Assembly (NCBI GenBank): GCA_031769625.1
Contig: JAUIMM010000211.1
Span: 10,373,001 to 10,437,000 of the forward strand
Direction of reading: 5' to 3'
Origin: Taudactylus pleione
Lineage: Eukaryota > Chordata > Amphibia > Anura > Myobatrachidae
Length of the DNA: 64,000 nt
The position numbers and the translations under genes are program-made. Shown piece by piece: positions 45,277 to 57,822 of this stretch; the first letter of the stretch is position 1, and every line of letters starts with the position of its first letter. The notes beneath the pieces were generated by a model. That model saw only the letters and a list, made by a program, of their open reading frames with translations. It did no database searches and was not told the DNA's origin.

Positions 45277-46372
45277 GTGTTCCATGATCTCTCGGTGTGT
45301 CAACGCAGAATGAGACCCATGGGCTTCAGGGTGCAGTGCCGGATAAACAGGGTGGACGGGACAATCACTCAGGGGCCTCCTCGCATGGCTGCCCCCTTCA
45401 ACAGCTACATCACCAGCGTGGGGACACTGTGACTTATGTGAACTGGGGTTTCTGTGTGGTATAATGTGTACTGGGGGCACTGCAGTGTGTATAACACAAT
45501 TGCAGCGCTGGGAGTATTTACACAGTATATTTTTGATTAAAAAAAATGTTTTAATAACATTGTCAGGATATCACATTGAGATTTATATGGGTAGAGCCCA
45601 CCACAAGTTATTTGCCCTGAGGTCCCCACAACCATTAATCTGGCCCCTTTATGTAGGACCATGAATAGGATTTTACCAACATCTGTCTAGTTATAGGGAA
45701 CAGCTTCCTGCAATCACCACTACGCCACCTGCGTACAGTATATGAACAGTAAATGTATGCCGTTATCAGCTATAACAGAGCCATTCATTAGAGCCAAAAG
45801 ACTGGTGTGAACGTGGAGGAGAACGCCTGCCTAGTACAGGCCGATTAATCACACACATACCCTGATGTACAGTTGTTATGTCTTACTTCTTGCAGAGTAA
45901 CAAAGTGTAACATATATCTTTACTAATATTTACAGTCATTCATAGCGTCACACAGTGCTGGGGTATTGCACGTCCTGCTTCCAAAAGATGGAACAGTTTA
46001 ATTTATCCAAACACCAGGACATCAGCCTGCGCTCGTCGCTGACCGAGGATTTGTGAGTTGTGGGAATGTGCAGTAATTAGTTGCCTAGACAAGCAAGTGA
46101 GACAGGGAGAAGAGGGGAATGGAACGAGGGCCTGATTTAGGGTTGGTAATAGCAGAAAGAGCATCTTGGTAACACCATGCTGCACTGCAGGTGGGGCAGG
46201 TTTATAATGTGCAGAGAGAGATTTAGATGTGGGAGGGGCGTGCAACAAAATGATCATTAAATTGCAGTGTTAGAATAAAGCTGCCCAGCATTTGTGGGCT
46301 ACATGCAAAAGCAGCTACTATAAAAAAAATAAAAGTATGTATTTGCACCATTTGCATTGCAACTTGGTTTGT
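45277..46372. other. No gene or clear repeat seen
   Basis: About 1.1 kb without a convincing exon. GGGCCTGATTTAGGGTTGG at 46129 resembles a MITE end, but no partner is found nearby. Confidence 0.4.
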
Positions 46373-46380
46373 CCAGGTAC

Positions 46381-49300
46381 CAGGGCTGCCATCAGAAATG
46401 ACAAAATAGGCAGGGCCCCTCCCCTTAAGGGGGGGGCAGTATGTCAGAGGTGGGCGTCACTGTGGATAATGTGGGTGAACAGCGTGAGGGTGTGAGCATC
46501 GTGAGGGTGGGGGTGTGAGCCGTGGGAGGGAGGAAAAAGGTGTGAGAGCAGGGTGAGGGTGTGAGAGCAGGGTGTGGATATGAGAGCAGGGTGAGGGTGT
46601 GAGCAGGGTGAGGGTGAGAGCAGGGTGAGGGTGTGAGAGCAGGGTGTGGGTGTGACAGCAGGGTGTGGGTGTGAGAGCAGGGTGTGGATGTGAGAGCAGG
46701 GTGTGGGTGTGAGAGCAGGGTGTGGGTGTGACAGCAGGGTGAGGGTGTGAGAGCAGGGAGAGGGTGTGAGAGCAGGGTGAGGGTATGAAAGCAGGGTGTG
46801 GGTGTGATCAGGGTGTGGATATGAGAGCAGGGTGTGGATATGAGAGCAGGGTGTGGGTGTGAGCAGGGTGTGGATGTGAGAGCAGGGTGAGGGTGTGATT
46901 GCAGGGTCTGGATATGAGAGCAGGGTGAGGGTGTGAGAGCAGGGTGAGGGTGTGAGAGCAGGGTCTGGATATGAGAGCAGGGTGAGGGTGTGAGAGCAGG
47001 GTCTGGATATGAGAGCAGGGTGAGGATGTGAGAGCAGGGTGTGGATGTGAGAGCAGGGTGAGGGTGTGAGAGCAGGGTCTGGATATGAGAACAGGGTGAG
47101 GGTGTGAGAGTAGGGTGTGGATATGGAGCAGGGTGAGGGTGTGAGAGCAGGGAGTGGGTGTGAGAGCAGGGTCTGGATGTGAGAGCAGGGTGAGGGTGTC
47201 AGCAGGGTGTGGATATGAGAGCAGGGTGAGGGTGTGATTGCAGGGTCTGGATATGAGAGCAGGGTGTGGGTGTGAGAGCAGGATGAGGGTGTGTGAGCAG
47301 GGTGTGGATATGAGAGTAGGGTGTGGGTGTGAGCAGGGTGTGGATGTGAGAGCAGGGTGTGGATATGGAGCAGGGTGAGGGTGTGAGAGCAGGATGTGGA
47401 TATGAGAGGAGGGTGTGGGTGTGAGAGCAGGGTGAGGGTGTGAGAGCAGGGTCTGGATATGAGAGCAGGGTGTGGATATGAGAGCAGGGTGAGGGTGTGA
47501 GAGCAGGGTGTGGATATGAGAGCAGGGTGAGGGTGTGAGAGCAGGGTGTGGGTGTGAGAGCAGGGTCTGGATGTGAGAGCAGGGTGTGGATATGAGAGCA
47601 GGGTGAGGGTGTGAGAGCAGGGTGAGGGTGTGAGAGCAGGGTGTGGGTGTGAGCAGGGTCGATGTGAGAGCAGGGTGAGGGTGTGAGAGTAGGGTGTGGA
47701 TATGAGAGCAGGGTGAGGGTGTGAGAGCAGGGTGTGGGTGTGAGAGCAGGGTCTGGATATGAGAGCAGGGTCTGGATATGAGAGCAGGGTGTGGATATGA
47801 GAGCAGGGTGAGGGTGTGAGAGCAGGGTGAGGGTGTGAGAGCAGGGTGTGGGTGTGAGCAGGGTCGATGTGAGAGCAGGGTGAGGGTGTGAGAGTAGGGT
47901 GTGGATATGAGAGCAGGGTGAGGGTGTGAGAGCAGGGTGTGGGTGTGAGAGCAGGGTGAGGGTGTGAGAGCAGGGTGAGGGTGTGAGCAGGGTCTGGATA
48001 TGAGAGCAGGGTGAGGGTGTGAGAGCAGGGTGAGGCTGTGAGCAGGGTCTGGATATGAGAGCAGGGTGTAGGTGTGAGAGCAGGGTGAGGGTGTGAGAGC
48101 AGGGTGAAGGTGTGAGCAGGGTCTGGATATGAGAGCAGGGTGTGGGTGTGAGAGCAGGGTGAGGGTGTGAGAGCAGGGTCTGGATATGAGAGCAGGGTGA
48201 GGGTGTGAGAGCAGGGTGTGGATGTGAGCAGGGTGAGGGTGTGAGAGTAGGGTCTGGATATGAGAGCAGGGTGTGGATACGAGAGCAGGGTGTGGGTGTG
48301 AGCAGGGTGTGGATGTGAGAGCAGGGTGTGGATATGAGAGCAGGGTGAGGGTGTGATTGCAGGGTCGATGTGAGAGCAGGGTGAGGGTGTGAGAGTAGGG
48401 TGTGGATATGAGAGCAGGGTGAGGGTGTGAGAGCAGGGTGTGGGTGTGAGAGCAGGGTCTGGATATGAGAGCAGGGTGTGGATATGAGAGCAGGGTGTGG
48501 ATGTGAGAGCAGGGTGTGGATATGGAGCAGGGTGAGGGTGTGAGAGCAGGATGTGGATATGAGAGGAGGGTGTGGGTGTGAGAGCAGGGAGAGGGTGTGA
48601 GAGCAGGGTGTGGATATGAGAGCAGGGTGTGGATATGAGAGCAGGGTCTGGATATGAGAGCAGGGTGTGGATATTGAGCAGGGTGAGGGTGTGAGAGCAG
48701 GGTGTGGATATGAGAGCAGGGTGTGGGTGTAAGAGCAGGGAGATGGTGTGAGAGCAGGGTGTGGATATGAGAGCAGGGTGTGGATATGAGAGCAGGGTGT
48801 GGGTGTGAGAGCAGGGTGAGGGTGTGAGAGCAGGGTCTGGATGTGAGAGCAGGGTGTGGGTGTGAGAGCAGGGTGAGGGTGTGAGAGCAGGGTGTGGGTG
48901 TGAGAGCAGGGTGAGGGTGTGAGAGCAGGGTGTGGATGTGAGAGCAGGGTGTGGGTGTGAGAGCAGGGTCTGGGTGTGAGAGCAGGGTCTGGATGTGAGA
49001 GCAGGATGTGGATGTGAGAGCAGGGTGTGGCTGTGAGAGCAGGGTGTGGATGTGAGAGCAGGGTGAGGGTGTGATTGCAGGGTCTGGATATGAGAGCAGG
49101 GCGTGGGTGTGAGAGCAGGATGAGGGTGTGTGAGCAGGGTGTGGATATGAGAGTAGGGTGTGGGTGTGAGCAGGGTGTGGATGTGAGAGCAGGGTGAGGG
49201 TGTGAGAGCAGGGTGTGGATATGAGAGGAGGGTGTGGGTGTGAGAGCAGGGAGAGGGTGTGAGAGCAGGGTGTGGATATGAGAGCAGGGTGTGGATATGA

Positions 49301-52300
49301 GAGCAGGGTCTGGATATGAGAGCAGGGTGTGGATATTGAGCAGGGTGAGGGTGTGAGAGCAGGGTGTGGATATGAGAGCAGGGTGTGGGTGTGAGAGCAG
49401 GGAGAGGGTGTGAGAGCAGGGTGTGGATATGAGAGCAGGGTGTGGATATGAGAGCAGGGTGTGGGTGTGAGAGCAGGGTAAGGGTGTGAGAGCAGGGTCT
49501 GGATGTGAGAGCAGGGTGAGGGTGTGAGAGCAGGGTGTGGGTGTGAGAGCAGGGTGTGGCTGTGAGAGCAGGGTGTGGATGTGAGAGCAGGGTGAGGGTG
49601 TGAGAGTAGGGTGTGGATATGAGAGCAGGGTGTGGATATGAGAGCAGGGTGAGGGTGTGAGAGCAGGGTGAGGGTGTGAGAGCAGGGTGAGGGTGTGAGC
49701 AGGGTCTCGATATGAGAGCAGGGTGAGGGTGTGAGAGCAGGGTGAGGGTGTGAGAGCAGGGTGTGGGTGTGAGCAGGGTCGATGTGAGAGCAGGGTGAGG
49801 GTGTGAGAGTAGGGTGTGGATATGAGAGCAGGGTGAGGGTGTGAGAGCAGGGTGTGGGTGTGAGAGCAGGGTCTGGATATGAGAGCAGGGTCTGGATATG
49901 AGAGCAGGGTGTGGATATGAGAGCAGGGTGAGGGTGTGAGAGCAGGGTGAGGGTGTGAGAGCAGGGTGTGGGTGTGAGCAGGGTCGATGTGAGAGCAGGG
50001 TGAGGGTGTGAGAGTAGGGTGTGGATATGAGAGCAGGGTGAGGGTGTGAGAGCAGGGTGTGGGTGTGAGAGCAGGGTGAGGGTGTGAGAGCAGGGTGAGG
50101 GTGTGAGCAGGGTCTGGATATGAGAGCAGGGTGAGGGTGTGAGAGCAGGGTGAGGCTGTGAGCAGGGTCTGGATATGAGAGCAGGGTGTAGGTGTGAGAG
50201 CAGGGTGAGGGTGTGAGAGCAGGGTGAAGGTGTGAGCAGGGTCTGGATATGAGAGCAGGGTGTGGGTGTGAGAGCAGGGTGAGGGTGTGAGAGCAGGGTC
50301 TGGATATGAGAGCAGGGTGAGGGTGTGAGAGCAGGGTGTGGATGTGAGCAGGGTGAGGGTGTGAGAGTAGGGTCTGGATATGAGAGCAGGGTGTGGATAC
50401 GAGAGCAGGGTGTGGGTGTGAGCAGGGTGTGGATGTGAGAGCAGGGTGTGGATATGAGAGCAGGGTGAGGGTGTGATTGCAGGGTCGATGTGAGAGCAGG
50501 GTGAGGGTGTGAGAGTAGGGTGTGGATATGAGAGCAGGGTGAGGGTGTGAGAGCAGGGTGTGGGTGTGAGAGCAGGGTCTGGATATGAGAGCAGGGTGTG
50601 GATATGAGAGCAGGGTGAGGGTGTGAGAGCAGGGTGAGGGTGTGAGAGCAGGGTGAGGGTGTGAGCAGGGTCTGGATATGAGAGCAGGGTGAGGGTGTGA
50701 GAGCAAGGTGAGGGTGTGAGCAGGGTCTGGATATGAGAGCAGGGTGTAGGTGTGAGAGCAGGGTGAGGGTGTGAGCAGGGTGTGGATGTGAGAGAAGGGT
50801 GTGGATGTGAGAGCAGGGTGTGGGTGTGAGAGCAGGATGAGGGTGTGTGAGCAGTGTGGATATGAGAGTAGGGTGTGGGTGTGAGCAGGGTGTGGATGTG
50901 AGAGCAGGGTGTGGATATGGAGCAGGGTGAGGGTGTGAGAGCAGGGTGTGGATATGAGAGCAGGGTGTGGGTGTAAGAGCAGGGAGATGGTGTGAGAGCA
51001 GGGTGTGGATATGAGAGCAGGGTGTGGATATGAGAGCAGGGTGTGGGTGTGAGAGCAGGGTGAGGGTGTGAGAGCAGGGTCTGGATGTGAGAGCAGGGTG
51101 TGGGTGTGAGAGCAGGGTGAGGGTGTGAGAGCAGGGTGTGGGTGTGAGAGCAGGGTGAGGGTGTGAGAGCAGGGTGTGGATGTGAGAGCAGGGTGTGGGT
51201 GTGAGAGCAGGGTCTGGGTGTGAGAGCAGGGTCTGGATGTGAGAGCAGGATGTGGCTGTGAGAGCAGGGTGTGGCTGTGAGAGCAGGGTGTGGATGTGAG
51301 AGCAGGGTGAGGGTGTGATTGCAGGGTCTGGATATGAGAGCAGGGCGTGGGTGTGAGAGCAGGATGAGGGTGTGTGAGCAGGGTGTGGATATGAGAGTAG
51401 GGTGTGGGTGTGAGCAGGGTGTGGATGTGAGAGCAGGGTGAGGGTGTGAGAGCAGGGTGTGGATATGAGAGGAGGGTGTGGGTGTGAGAGCAGGGAGAGG
51501 GTGTGATAGCAGGGTGTGGATATGAGAGCAGGGTGTGGATATGAGAGCAGGGTCTGGATATGAGAGCAGGGTGTGGATATTGAGCAGGGTGAGGGTGTGA
51601 GAGCAGGGTGTGGATATGAGAGCAGGGTGTGGGTGTGAGAGCAGGGAGAGGGTGTGAGAGCAGGGTGTGGATATGAGAGCAGGGTGTGGATATGAGAGCA
51701 GGGTGTGGGTGTGAGAGCAGGGTAAGGGTGTGAGAGCAGGGTCTGGATGTGAGAGCAGGGTGAGGGTGTGAGAGCAGGGTGTGGGTGTGAGAGCAGGGTG
51801 TGGCTGTGAGAGCAGGGTGTGGATGTGAGAGCAGGGTGAGGGTGTGAGAGTAGGGTGTGGATATGAGAGCAGGGTGTGGATATGAGAGCAGGGTGAGGGT
51901 GTGAGAGCAGGGTGAGGGTGTGAGAGCAGGGTGAGGGTGTGAGCAGGGTCTCGATATGAGAGCAGGGTGAGGGTGTGAGAGTAGGGTGTGGATATGAGAG
52001 CAGGGTGAGGGTGTGAGAGCAGGGTGTGGGTGTGAGAGCAGGGTCTGGATATGAGAGCAGGGTGTGGATATGAGAGCAGGGTGAGGGTGTGAGAGCAGGG
52101 TGAGGGTGTGAGAGCAGGGTGAGGGTGTGAGCAGGGTCTGGATATGAGAGCAGGGTGAGGGTGTGAGAGCAGGGTGAGGGTGTGAGCAGGGTCTGGATAT
52201 GAGAGCAGGGTGTAGGTGTGAGAGCAGGGTGAGGGTGTGAGCAGGGTGTGGATGTGAGAGCAGGGTGTGGATATGAGAGCAGGGTGTGGGTGTGAGAGCA

Positions 52301-54083
52301 GGATGAGGGTGTGTGAGCAGGGTGTGGATATGAGAGTAGGGTGTGGGTGTGAGCAGGGTGTGGATGTGAGAGCAGGGTGTGGATATGGAGCAGGGTGAGG
52401 GTGTGAGAGCAGGATGTGGATATGAGAGGAGGGTGTGGGTGTGAGAGCAGGGAGAGGGTGTGAGAGCAGGGTGTGGATATGAGAGCAGGGTGTGGATATG
52501 AGAGCAGGGTCTGGATATGAGAGCAGGGTGTGGATATTGAGCAGGGTGAGGGTGTGAGAGCAGGGTGTGGATATGAGAGCAGGGTGTGGGTGTGAGAGCA
52601 GGGAGAGGGTGTGAGAGCAGGGTGTGGATATGAGAGCAGGGTGTGGATATGAGAGCAGGGTGTGGGTGTGAGAGCAGGGTGAGGGTGTGAGAGCAGGGTC
52701 TGGATGTGAGAGCAGGGTGAGGGTGTGAGAGCAGGGTGAGGGTGTGAGAGCAGGGTGTGGGTGTGAGAGCAGGGTGTGGGTGTGAGAGCAGGGTGTGGAT
52801 GTGAGAGCAGGGTGTGGGTGTGAGAGCAGGGTGTGGGTGTGAGAGCAGGGTGTGGATGTGAGAGCAGGGTGTGGGTGTGAGAGCAGGATGTGGATGTGAG
52901 AGCAGGGTGTGGCTGTGAGAGCAGGGTGTGGATGTGAGAGCAGGGTGAGGGTGTGAGAGTAGGGTGTGGATGTGAGAGCAGGGTGTGGGTGTGAGAGCAG
53001 GGTGTGGGTGTGAGCAGGGAGAGGGTGTGAGAGCAGGGTGTGGATGTGAGAGCAGGGTGTGGGTGTGAGAGCAGGGTGAGGGTGTGAGAGCAGGGTCTGG
53101 ATATGAGAGCAGGGTGAGGGTGTGAGCAGGGTGTGGATATGAGAGCAGGGTGAGGGTGTGAGAGCAGGGTCTGGATATGAGAGCAGGGTGAGGGTGTGAG
53201 CAGGGTGTGGATATGAGAGCAGGGTGTGGATATGAGAGCAGGGTGTGGATGTGAGAGCAGGGTGAGGGTGAGAGCAGGGTGAGGGTGTGAGCAGGGTGAG
53301 GGTGAGAGCAGGGTGAGGGTGTGAGAGTAGGGTGTGGATATGAGAGCAGGGTGAGGGTGTGAGAGCAGGGTGAGGGTGAGAGCAGGGTGAGGGTGTGAGA
53401 GCAGGGTGTGGATGTGAGCAGGGTGAGGGTGTGAGAGTAGGGTGTGGATATGAGAGCAGGGTGTGGATATGGGAGCAGTTTGAGGGCGAGAGCAGGGTGA
53501 GGGTGTGAGAGTAGGGTGTGGGTGAGAGCAGGGTGAGGGTGTGAGAGTAGAGTGTGGGTGAGAGCAGGGTGAGGGTGTGAGAGTAGGGTGTGGGTGAGAG
53601 CAGGGTGAGGGTGTGAGAGCAGACTGAGGGTGTGGGAGCTGGAGTCTAAGTACCTGGTCAGTCTCCAGCCTCTCCTGCTCCTGCCCGTCCTTCCTCTGCA
53701 CCATCACGCGGTGGCTGTAGATAGCTTCTCCGCTGCTGCTCCCTCTCTCCCCGGCTGTTGTCTTCCTTGCGCAGTCTCTCCCCACTGGCAGTCGGTTGTT
53801 GTACCCGGATAGAGAGATAGAAAGAGATGGACCCGGGGGCAGCCAACGGCTTTGACTATAGCACTGGCCGCAAGCCAATCAGAGCTTGCAGACAGGCAGC
53901 CAATCAGGAGCCACAGCTGCGGCCGCTCCTGATTGGCTGCCGGTCCGCAAGCTCCGATCAGCTTGCGGCAGGCTCCAAATGTAAAATACTGCCGGCATTT
54001 GTCCACTCCGCTACTACCCGGGCCCCCTTTCTGTCCGTGCCCGGGACTATAGTTCCGTCAGTCCCCCCCTGATGGCGGCCCTG
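46381..54083. mobile_element. Giant non-autonomous hAT-like element carrying a 7.2-kb array
   Basis: Left end CAGGGCTGCCATCAGAAATG and right end CCCTGATGGCGGCCCTG are inverted relatives (CAGGGC[T/C]GCCATCA). Flanks CCAGGTAC (46373-46380) and CTAGGTAC (54084-54091) match at 7 of 8 bases, in line with a hAT 8-bp duplication. Nearly all of the interior is the 19-bp array; the right 450 bases contain a hairpin around CAGCCAATCAGGAGCCACAG and its partner near 53925-53942. No transposase gene is present. Confidence 0.75.
46460..53635. repeat. 19-bp minisatellite array, about 7.2 kb, with kilobase higher-order duplications
   Basis: The unit is GTGAGAGCAGGGTGAGGGT or the TGTGGATATGAGAGCAGGG variant, 19 bases, several hundred copies, some shortened by 2-3 bases. 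Rare variants fix two higher-order duplications. GAGCAGGGTCGATGTGAGAG and TGAGGCTGTG recur at an offset of exactly 2120 bases (47651 to 49771; 48031 to 50151). AGGGCGTGGG, GGGTCTCGATATG and GTGTAAGAGCAGGGAGATGG recur at an offset of 2244 bases (about 49098 to 51342; 49702 to 51946; 48727 to 50971). The minus strand of each unit is free of stops and 19 is 1 modulo 3, so long open frames appear in every minus frame. The plus strand is G-rich. Confidence 0.97.
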
Positions 54084-54094
54084 CTAGGTACACA

Positions 54095-54395
54095 GGGCCT
54101 GATTCAGCAAGGGACGCAAGCGAGAGATCACATGGAGCCAGCCAATGTTGCGTCTCTGCTCATGCGTTGCAATGCACGTGCGCGAACCAGTCACTGCGGC
54201 TGGGTAAATGTTTGCACGGCTTGGGCAGTGTGTATGCAGACCCTTCCGATAATGGCTGACAGGAAGTGCCGTTTGTGGGTGTTGGCCATGTATTGCTGGG
54301 CGTCTGCATCCTTGTGCTGCGGTTGCCGTGCGCATGCATTGATTAGCATATACACGCAGTGGCCGGTCCGTGCCATCTCATGCTGAATCAGGCCC
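54095..54395. mobile_element. Harbinger-type MITE with ACA duplication
   Basis: GGGCCTGATTCAGCAAGGGA at the left, CATGCTGAATCAGGCCC at the right, ACA on both sides (54092-54094, 54396-54398). A deletion form of the 9610/15761 family. It inserted directly beside the hAT duplication CTAGGTAC. Confidence 0.88.
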
Positions 54396-54482
54396 ACAGT
54401 TACTTCTGCTATTTCATACTCTATTCCCATTTCTGAATCAGGCCCTGAATATTTAACCAGCATAATATAAATACAGCCTAAG

Positions 54483-54600
54483 GGCCTAGTGTGCACTGCT
54501 GATCGCAGACTCGCCATCATTGGGAATTTGCACATGTGCAAAACGGGTCCTGAAAAATCGCATGCAGGCCCTCTCATGCCTCGGCCTGTTAGATTCTGGC
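54483..54600. repeat. Fragment of MITE family E
   Basis: GGGCCTAGTGTGCACTGCTG then ATCGCAGACTCGCCATCATT, matching the start of 21476 loosely. Cut off by the hAT element that follows. Confidence 0.45.
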
Positions 54601-54610
54601 ACCAAGCCAG

Positions 54611-54989
54611 CAGCGCTGTAACTAGGGTAGTGCGACCAGTGCCATGGCACAGGGCACCGCAGGGCAGGGGGCGCTGTTTGAACCTATCAATTTTCCTGTT
54701 TATTATCATTCTCACTTGTAGCTTCCTCTTCTTTTATCCCCAGCATCTCCTGGCCTCCCCTATTTCTTCTCTGACCCTTCCCCATCAGGCCATGGGGAAG
54801 GGTCACTATCTTATGTCCCTATTTATCCCCAGCATCTCCTGGCCTCCCCTATCTCTTCCCTGGCCCTTCCCCATGAGGCCATGGCCCTTTTTCAGGTGCA
54901 TAATCTTATGTCCCTATTTAAAAATTGGAGAGGGGGGGCGCCAATGTTCTCTCTGACACAGGGCACCAAAAAGTCTAGTTACGGCTCTG
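54611..54989. mobile_element. Non-autonomous hAT-like element with exact 8-bp duplication
   Basis: Starts CAGCGCTGTAACTAGGGTAG and ends CTAGTTACGGCTCTG; CAAGCCAG on both sides (54603-54610, 54990-54997). The interior has two tandem copies of a block with CCCCAGCATCTCCTGGCCTC. No transposase. Confidence 0.9.
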
Positions 54990-55412
54990 CAAGCCAGAAT
55001 CTCCTGCACTGCCAGAGAGGAGGGGGCCCTCAGGGAGTCTGCACACCGGCCCTCTCCTCTCCTGTTTGGAGTCTGTGGAAGAATATCACTAGCACCAGGC
55101 TACCACCAGGCAAACCTAAACGGTGACCACGGCTATTCTCCGTACAAAGCTGCGCGCTGTGGTGGTGCTATATAACCAAACAGTAGTAATGATAACAGGG
55201 AGACAATACGGGGCTTGGGTATTGAGTGGTCATGTTCGTATCTAGGGGGCGTAGCCACACCCTCTTGGGAAAAAAAAAGACTTTGTAAAATACTTTGGGG
55301 CTCATCTATCATTGATCGCTTTTGCAATGCGATCAGGACATGCCAGATCCCTGATCGCATTGCAAAAAGTGATCCTATCTTCTGGATGTACCTGGATGTA
55401 CCAAAGGAGACA

Positions 55413-55885
55413 GGGGGTCATTCAGACCCGGTCGTCAGCGCCGATGCGCTCGGACCGGGTCGATGGCCCCCCACAGAGCATGCGTGCCGTCGTGCGCATG
55501 CGTGAGACCCGCTACAACCGACAGTTTGGAAGGCAGCCGGGGGGGTGGCAGCCCAAACGGAGGCGTTCCCATGGGAACGCCTGCCGTTTGGGGGAGGCCC
55601 CACTGACATCACTAGTGATGTCAGTGGAGAGCTTCCGGCTCAGACAGAGCCAGAAGCTCTCCGGGGCTTACGACAAGGGAGACCCTACCCTAGGGTCTCA
55701 TCGTAAGCCCCAATGGTCGCGATGGTCTCTGACCATCGCAACCATCACCGGAGCGGTCGTTAGAGCTGTGGGTGTTAAGCACCCACAGCCTAACGACCGC
55801 AACAGAGGCGGGCGGTCAGAATGCAAGTGGCCGCCCAGTTTCTGAGTGACCGCTTGCATCCTCCGACCGCCTCTGAATGAGGCCC
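55413..55885. mobile_element. Harbinger-type MITE, family A relative, with ACA duplication
   Basis: GGGGGTCATTCAGACCCGGT at the left, CGCCTCTGAATGAGGCCC at the right, ACA on both sides (55410-55412, 55886-55888). The GTCATTC/GAATGAG ends are closer to the autonomous element (CTCATTC) than those of other family A copies. Confidence 0.85.
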
Positions 55886-55888
55886 ACA

Positions 55889-56640
55889 GTCCCTGTGATG
55901 TCTCCGGAGAGCTGCCGGCCAGTGCAGGGGGTGGTGTGCATGTGCCGTTCTGTGGCCTGCACATGCACATCCGCCATAGCCGGGTAGGGTTGCGGGAGAT
56001 CCCTCCGCTGGCTCTAATAGTGCGAGGTCTAGCGCATAGGCTACAGCGGCTAATGCCATGTTCAGATGGAGTTAACAGCGGGGGCCAATATCTGGAATTG
56101 GTACATTTTGCAACATCTCTTCCCCCATAGAAAGGTATCGGAGATACCTGCTGTGGTCCCTCCTTAATACATCTGGGGATACTTAGTATTTGTAGGAAAA
56201 CCACCGATTACGTGTGGTGATTCAAAGCACCATTCCCCCCCCCCAGCAGCCTTTGCTGGCAGAGCCAGTGTTACCATTAGGCAGCATTAGGCGGCTGCCT
56301 GAGGGCGCCGGCCACTGGAGGGAGCCGCTGAGTCCACACGAAAAAAAGATGTCTCTTTCACTCTGGGCCTGCTGATGACCACGGCTGATATGGGAACTCC
56401 CCCAGCCCTGGACACTGCACTATTACTTGGTAGTGCAGTAGAGTCAGCAGCCGTGGTGACTGCCCCTTCCCTCACCTCCAATTCCTCTTCTTTCCCCCAA
56501 GTGCCAGCCTGTCACTCACATAAGAATCTCCGCCCCCCTGAAACAACACCAGGAGGAGCCGCCACCGCTGCTGAATGGATCCCGGTAAAGTATGTTATGA
56601 CTTTTTGGTGAGGATAAAGGATTAATGGGTAGGTAGGGAG
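55889..56640. other. No gene seen
   Basis: No splice-bounded coding exon. AGTGTTACCATTAGGCAGCA near 56270 resembles a hAT-like end, but I cannot find a confident partner. Confidence 0.4.
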
Positions 56641-56649
56641 TGGGGTGCT

Positions 56650-57060
56650 TGTGTGTCCCGAACGTCCGGACCCCGGTAAGCATTGCAGTTTCCCTGGGGA
56701 TTGGGGGGTTAGGGTTAGCCACCCCTGGGGGAGGTTAGGGCTAGGTTACCCCCCCGCCGGGAGAGTTAAGTTTAGAGTGCGGTAAGGGGGGGTTAGGCAC
56801 CACCAGGGGGAGGTTAGGGTTAGGCACCACCGGGGGGAGGTTAGGGTTAGGCACCACCGGGGGGAGGTTAGGGCTAGGCACCCCACCGGGAGGGTTAGGT
56901 TTAGGGTTAGGCACTAGGGGGGGAGGTTAGGGTTGGGCACCAAAGGGAGGGGGGGGGGGGTAGGGATAGTATACTTACCACCCCTGTCAGGATCTTCAGC
57001 GTTCGGGCTTCCGGCGTCCGGATTTGAACCGATTCCGGCTGTATGTAACCCCGTGCTTTG
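56650..57060. mobile_element. CGGGAT/CCGGA-type repeat with GGTTAGG core
   Basis: CCCGAACGTCCGGACCCCGG at the left and GTTCGGGCTTCCGGCGTCCG at the right are loosely inverted. The core has about ten units such as GGTTAGGGTTAGGCACCACC with runs of G. Confidence 0.65.
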
Positions 57061-57822
57061 TGATCGTGGCCATATGTACAAGTACCTATTTATGTCACCA
57101 TGAAGAGCCTTGAAAAACAAATATTGTGTTTGTGGTAATCTTTCATTCTGATGGTTTCCAGCTGTACCATAAGGTGCCCAGGTGGGAAATCTGAACAATT
57201 ACTAAATTAACTTAAGTGAATAATTAGCAGATATCAATTTCAATTCTAGGACGTGCGCAGGGATAAAAGACCCCGCATTTTGTAGGCTTCCGGCATTAAA
57301 CAGAGGACTAATAGGTACTGATGCTGAATCACGCATTATTACAAATTAGCATAATTGTCTGCCTTGTGCTTAAGCCAAACGATTAGCTGGAAAGGACTAA
57401 ACACATTGAATTAGAGGGACCCCCAGCTGATCATCATCCAAAACATTAGCCCATGCAGGGATAAACACGTATACATAATTAATTCATATTAATTGTTTTC
57501 TTGCAGTGAATCATTTACAGTATACATGAAACGTGTGCAGAGATATATGATACATACGTGAGGCCTGCAGGTTGTGCAATCACATGACCCAGTATTTATG
57601 TATATATTCGTTCTCCGATGACCACATATGTTCTCACTGCTTCCTGCTAACCTCATACTGTGCATTCTTCCTGAAGCTAGGGTCAGGGGTCCGGTTCTGC
57701 CCAGGACCCTATCTGTGTGCAGCTTGTATGTTCTCCCCATGTTTGCGTAAGATTGAATGTGCTCTGTTTTCCGTTAACCCTCCAGAAACATACTAGTAGG
57801 TTACTTGGATTCTGACAAGATG
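57061..57822. other. No gene or clear repeat seen
   Basis: A/T-rich sequence; no recognised exon, RNA gene or mobile element. Confidence 0.4.

Noticed and set aside
46444..53878. 1420- and 2356-codon minus-strand frames as giant repeat proteins
   Set aside because: They are different frames over the same 19-bp array and give the same repeat peptide, as expected for a stop-free unit with a period of 1 modulo 3. No domain, start context or non-repeat exon supports a gene.
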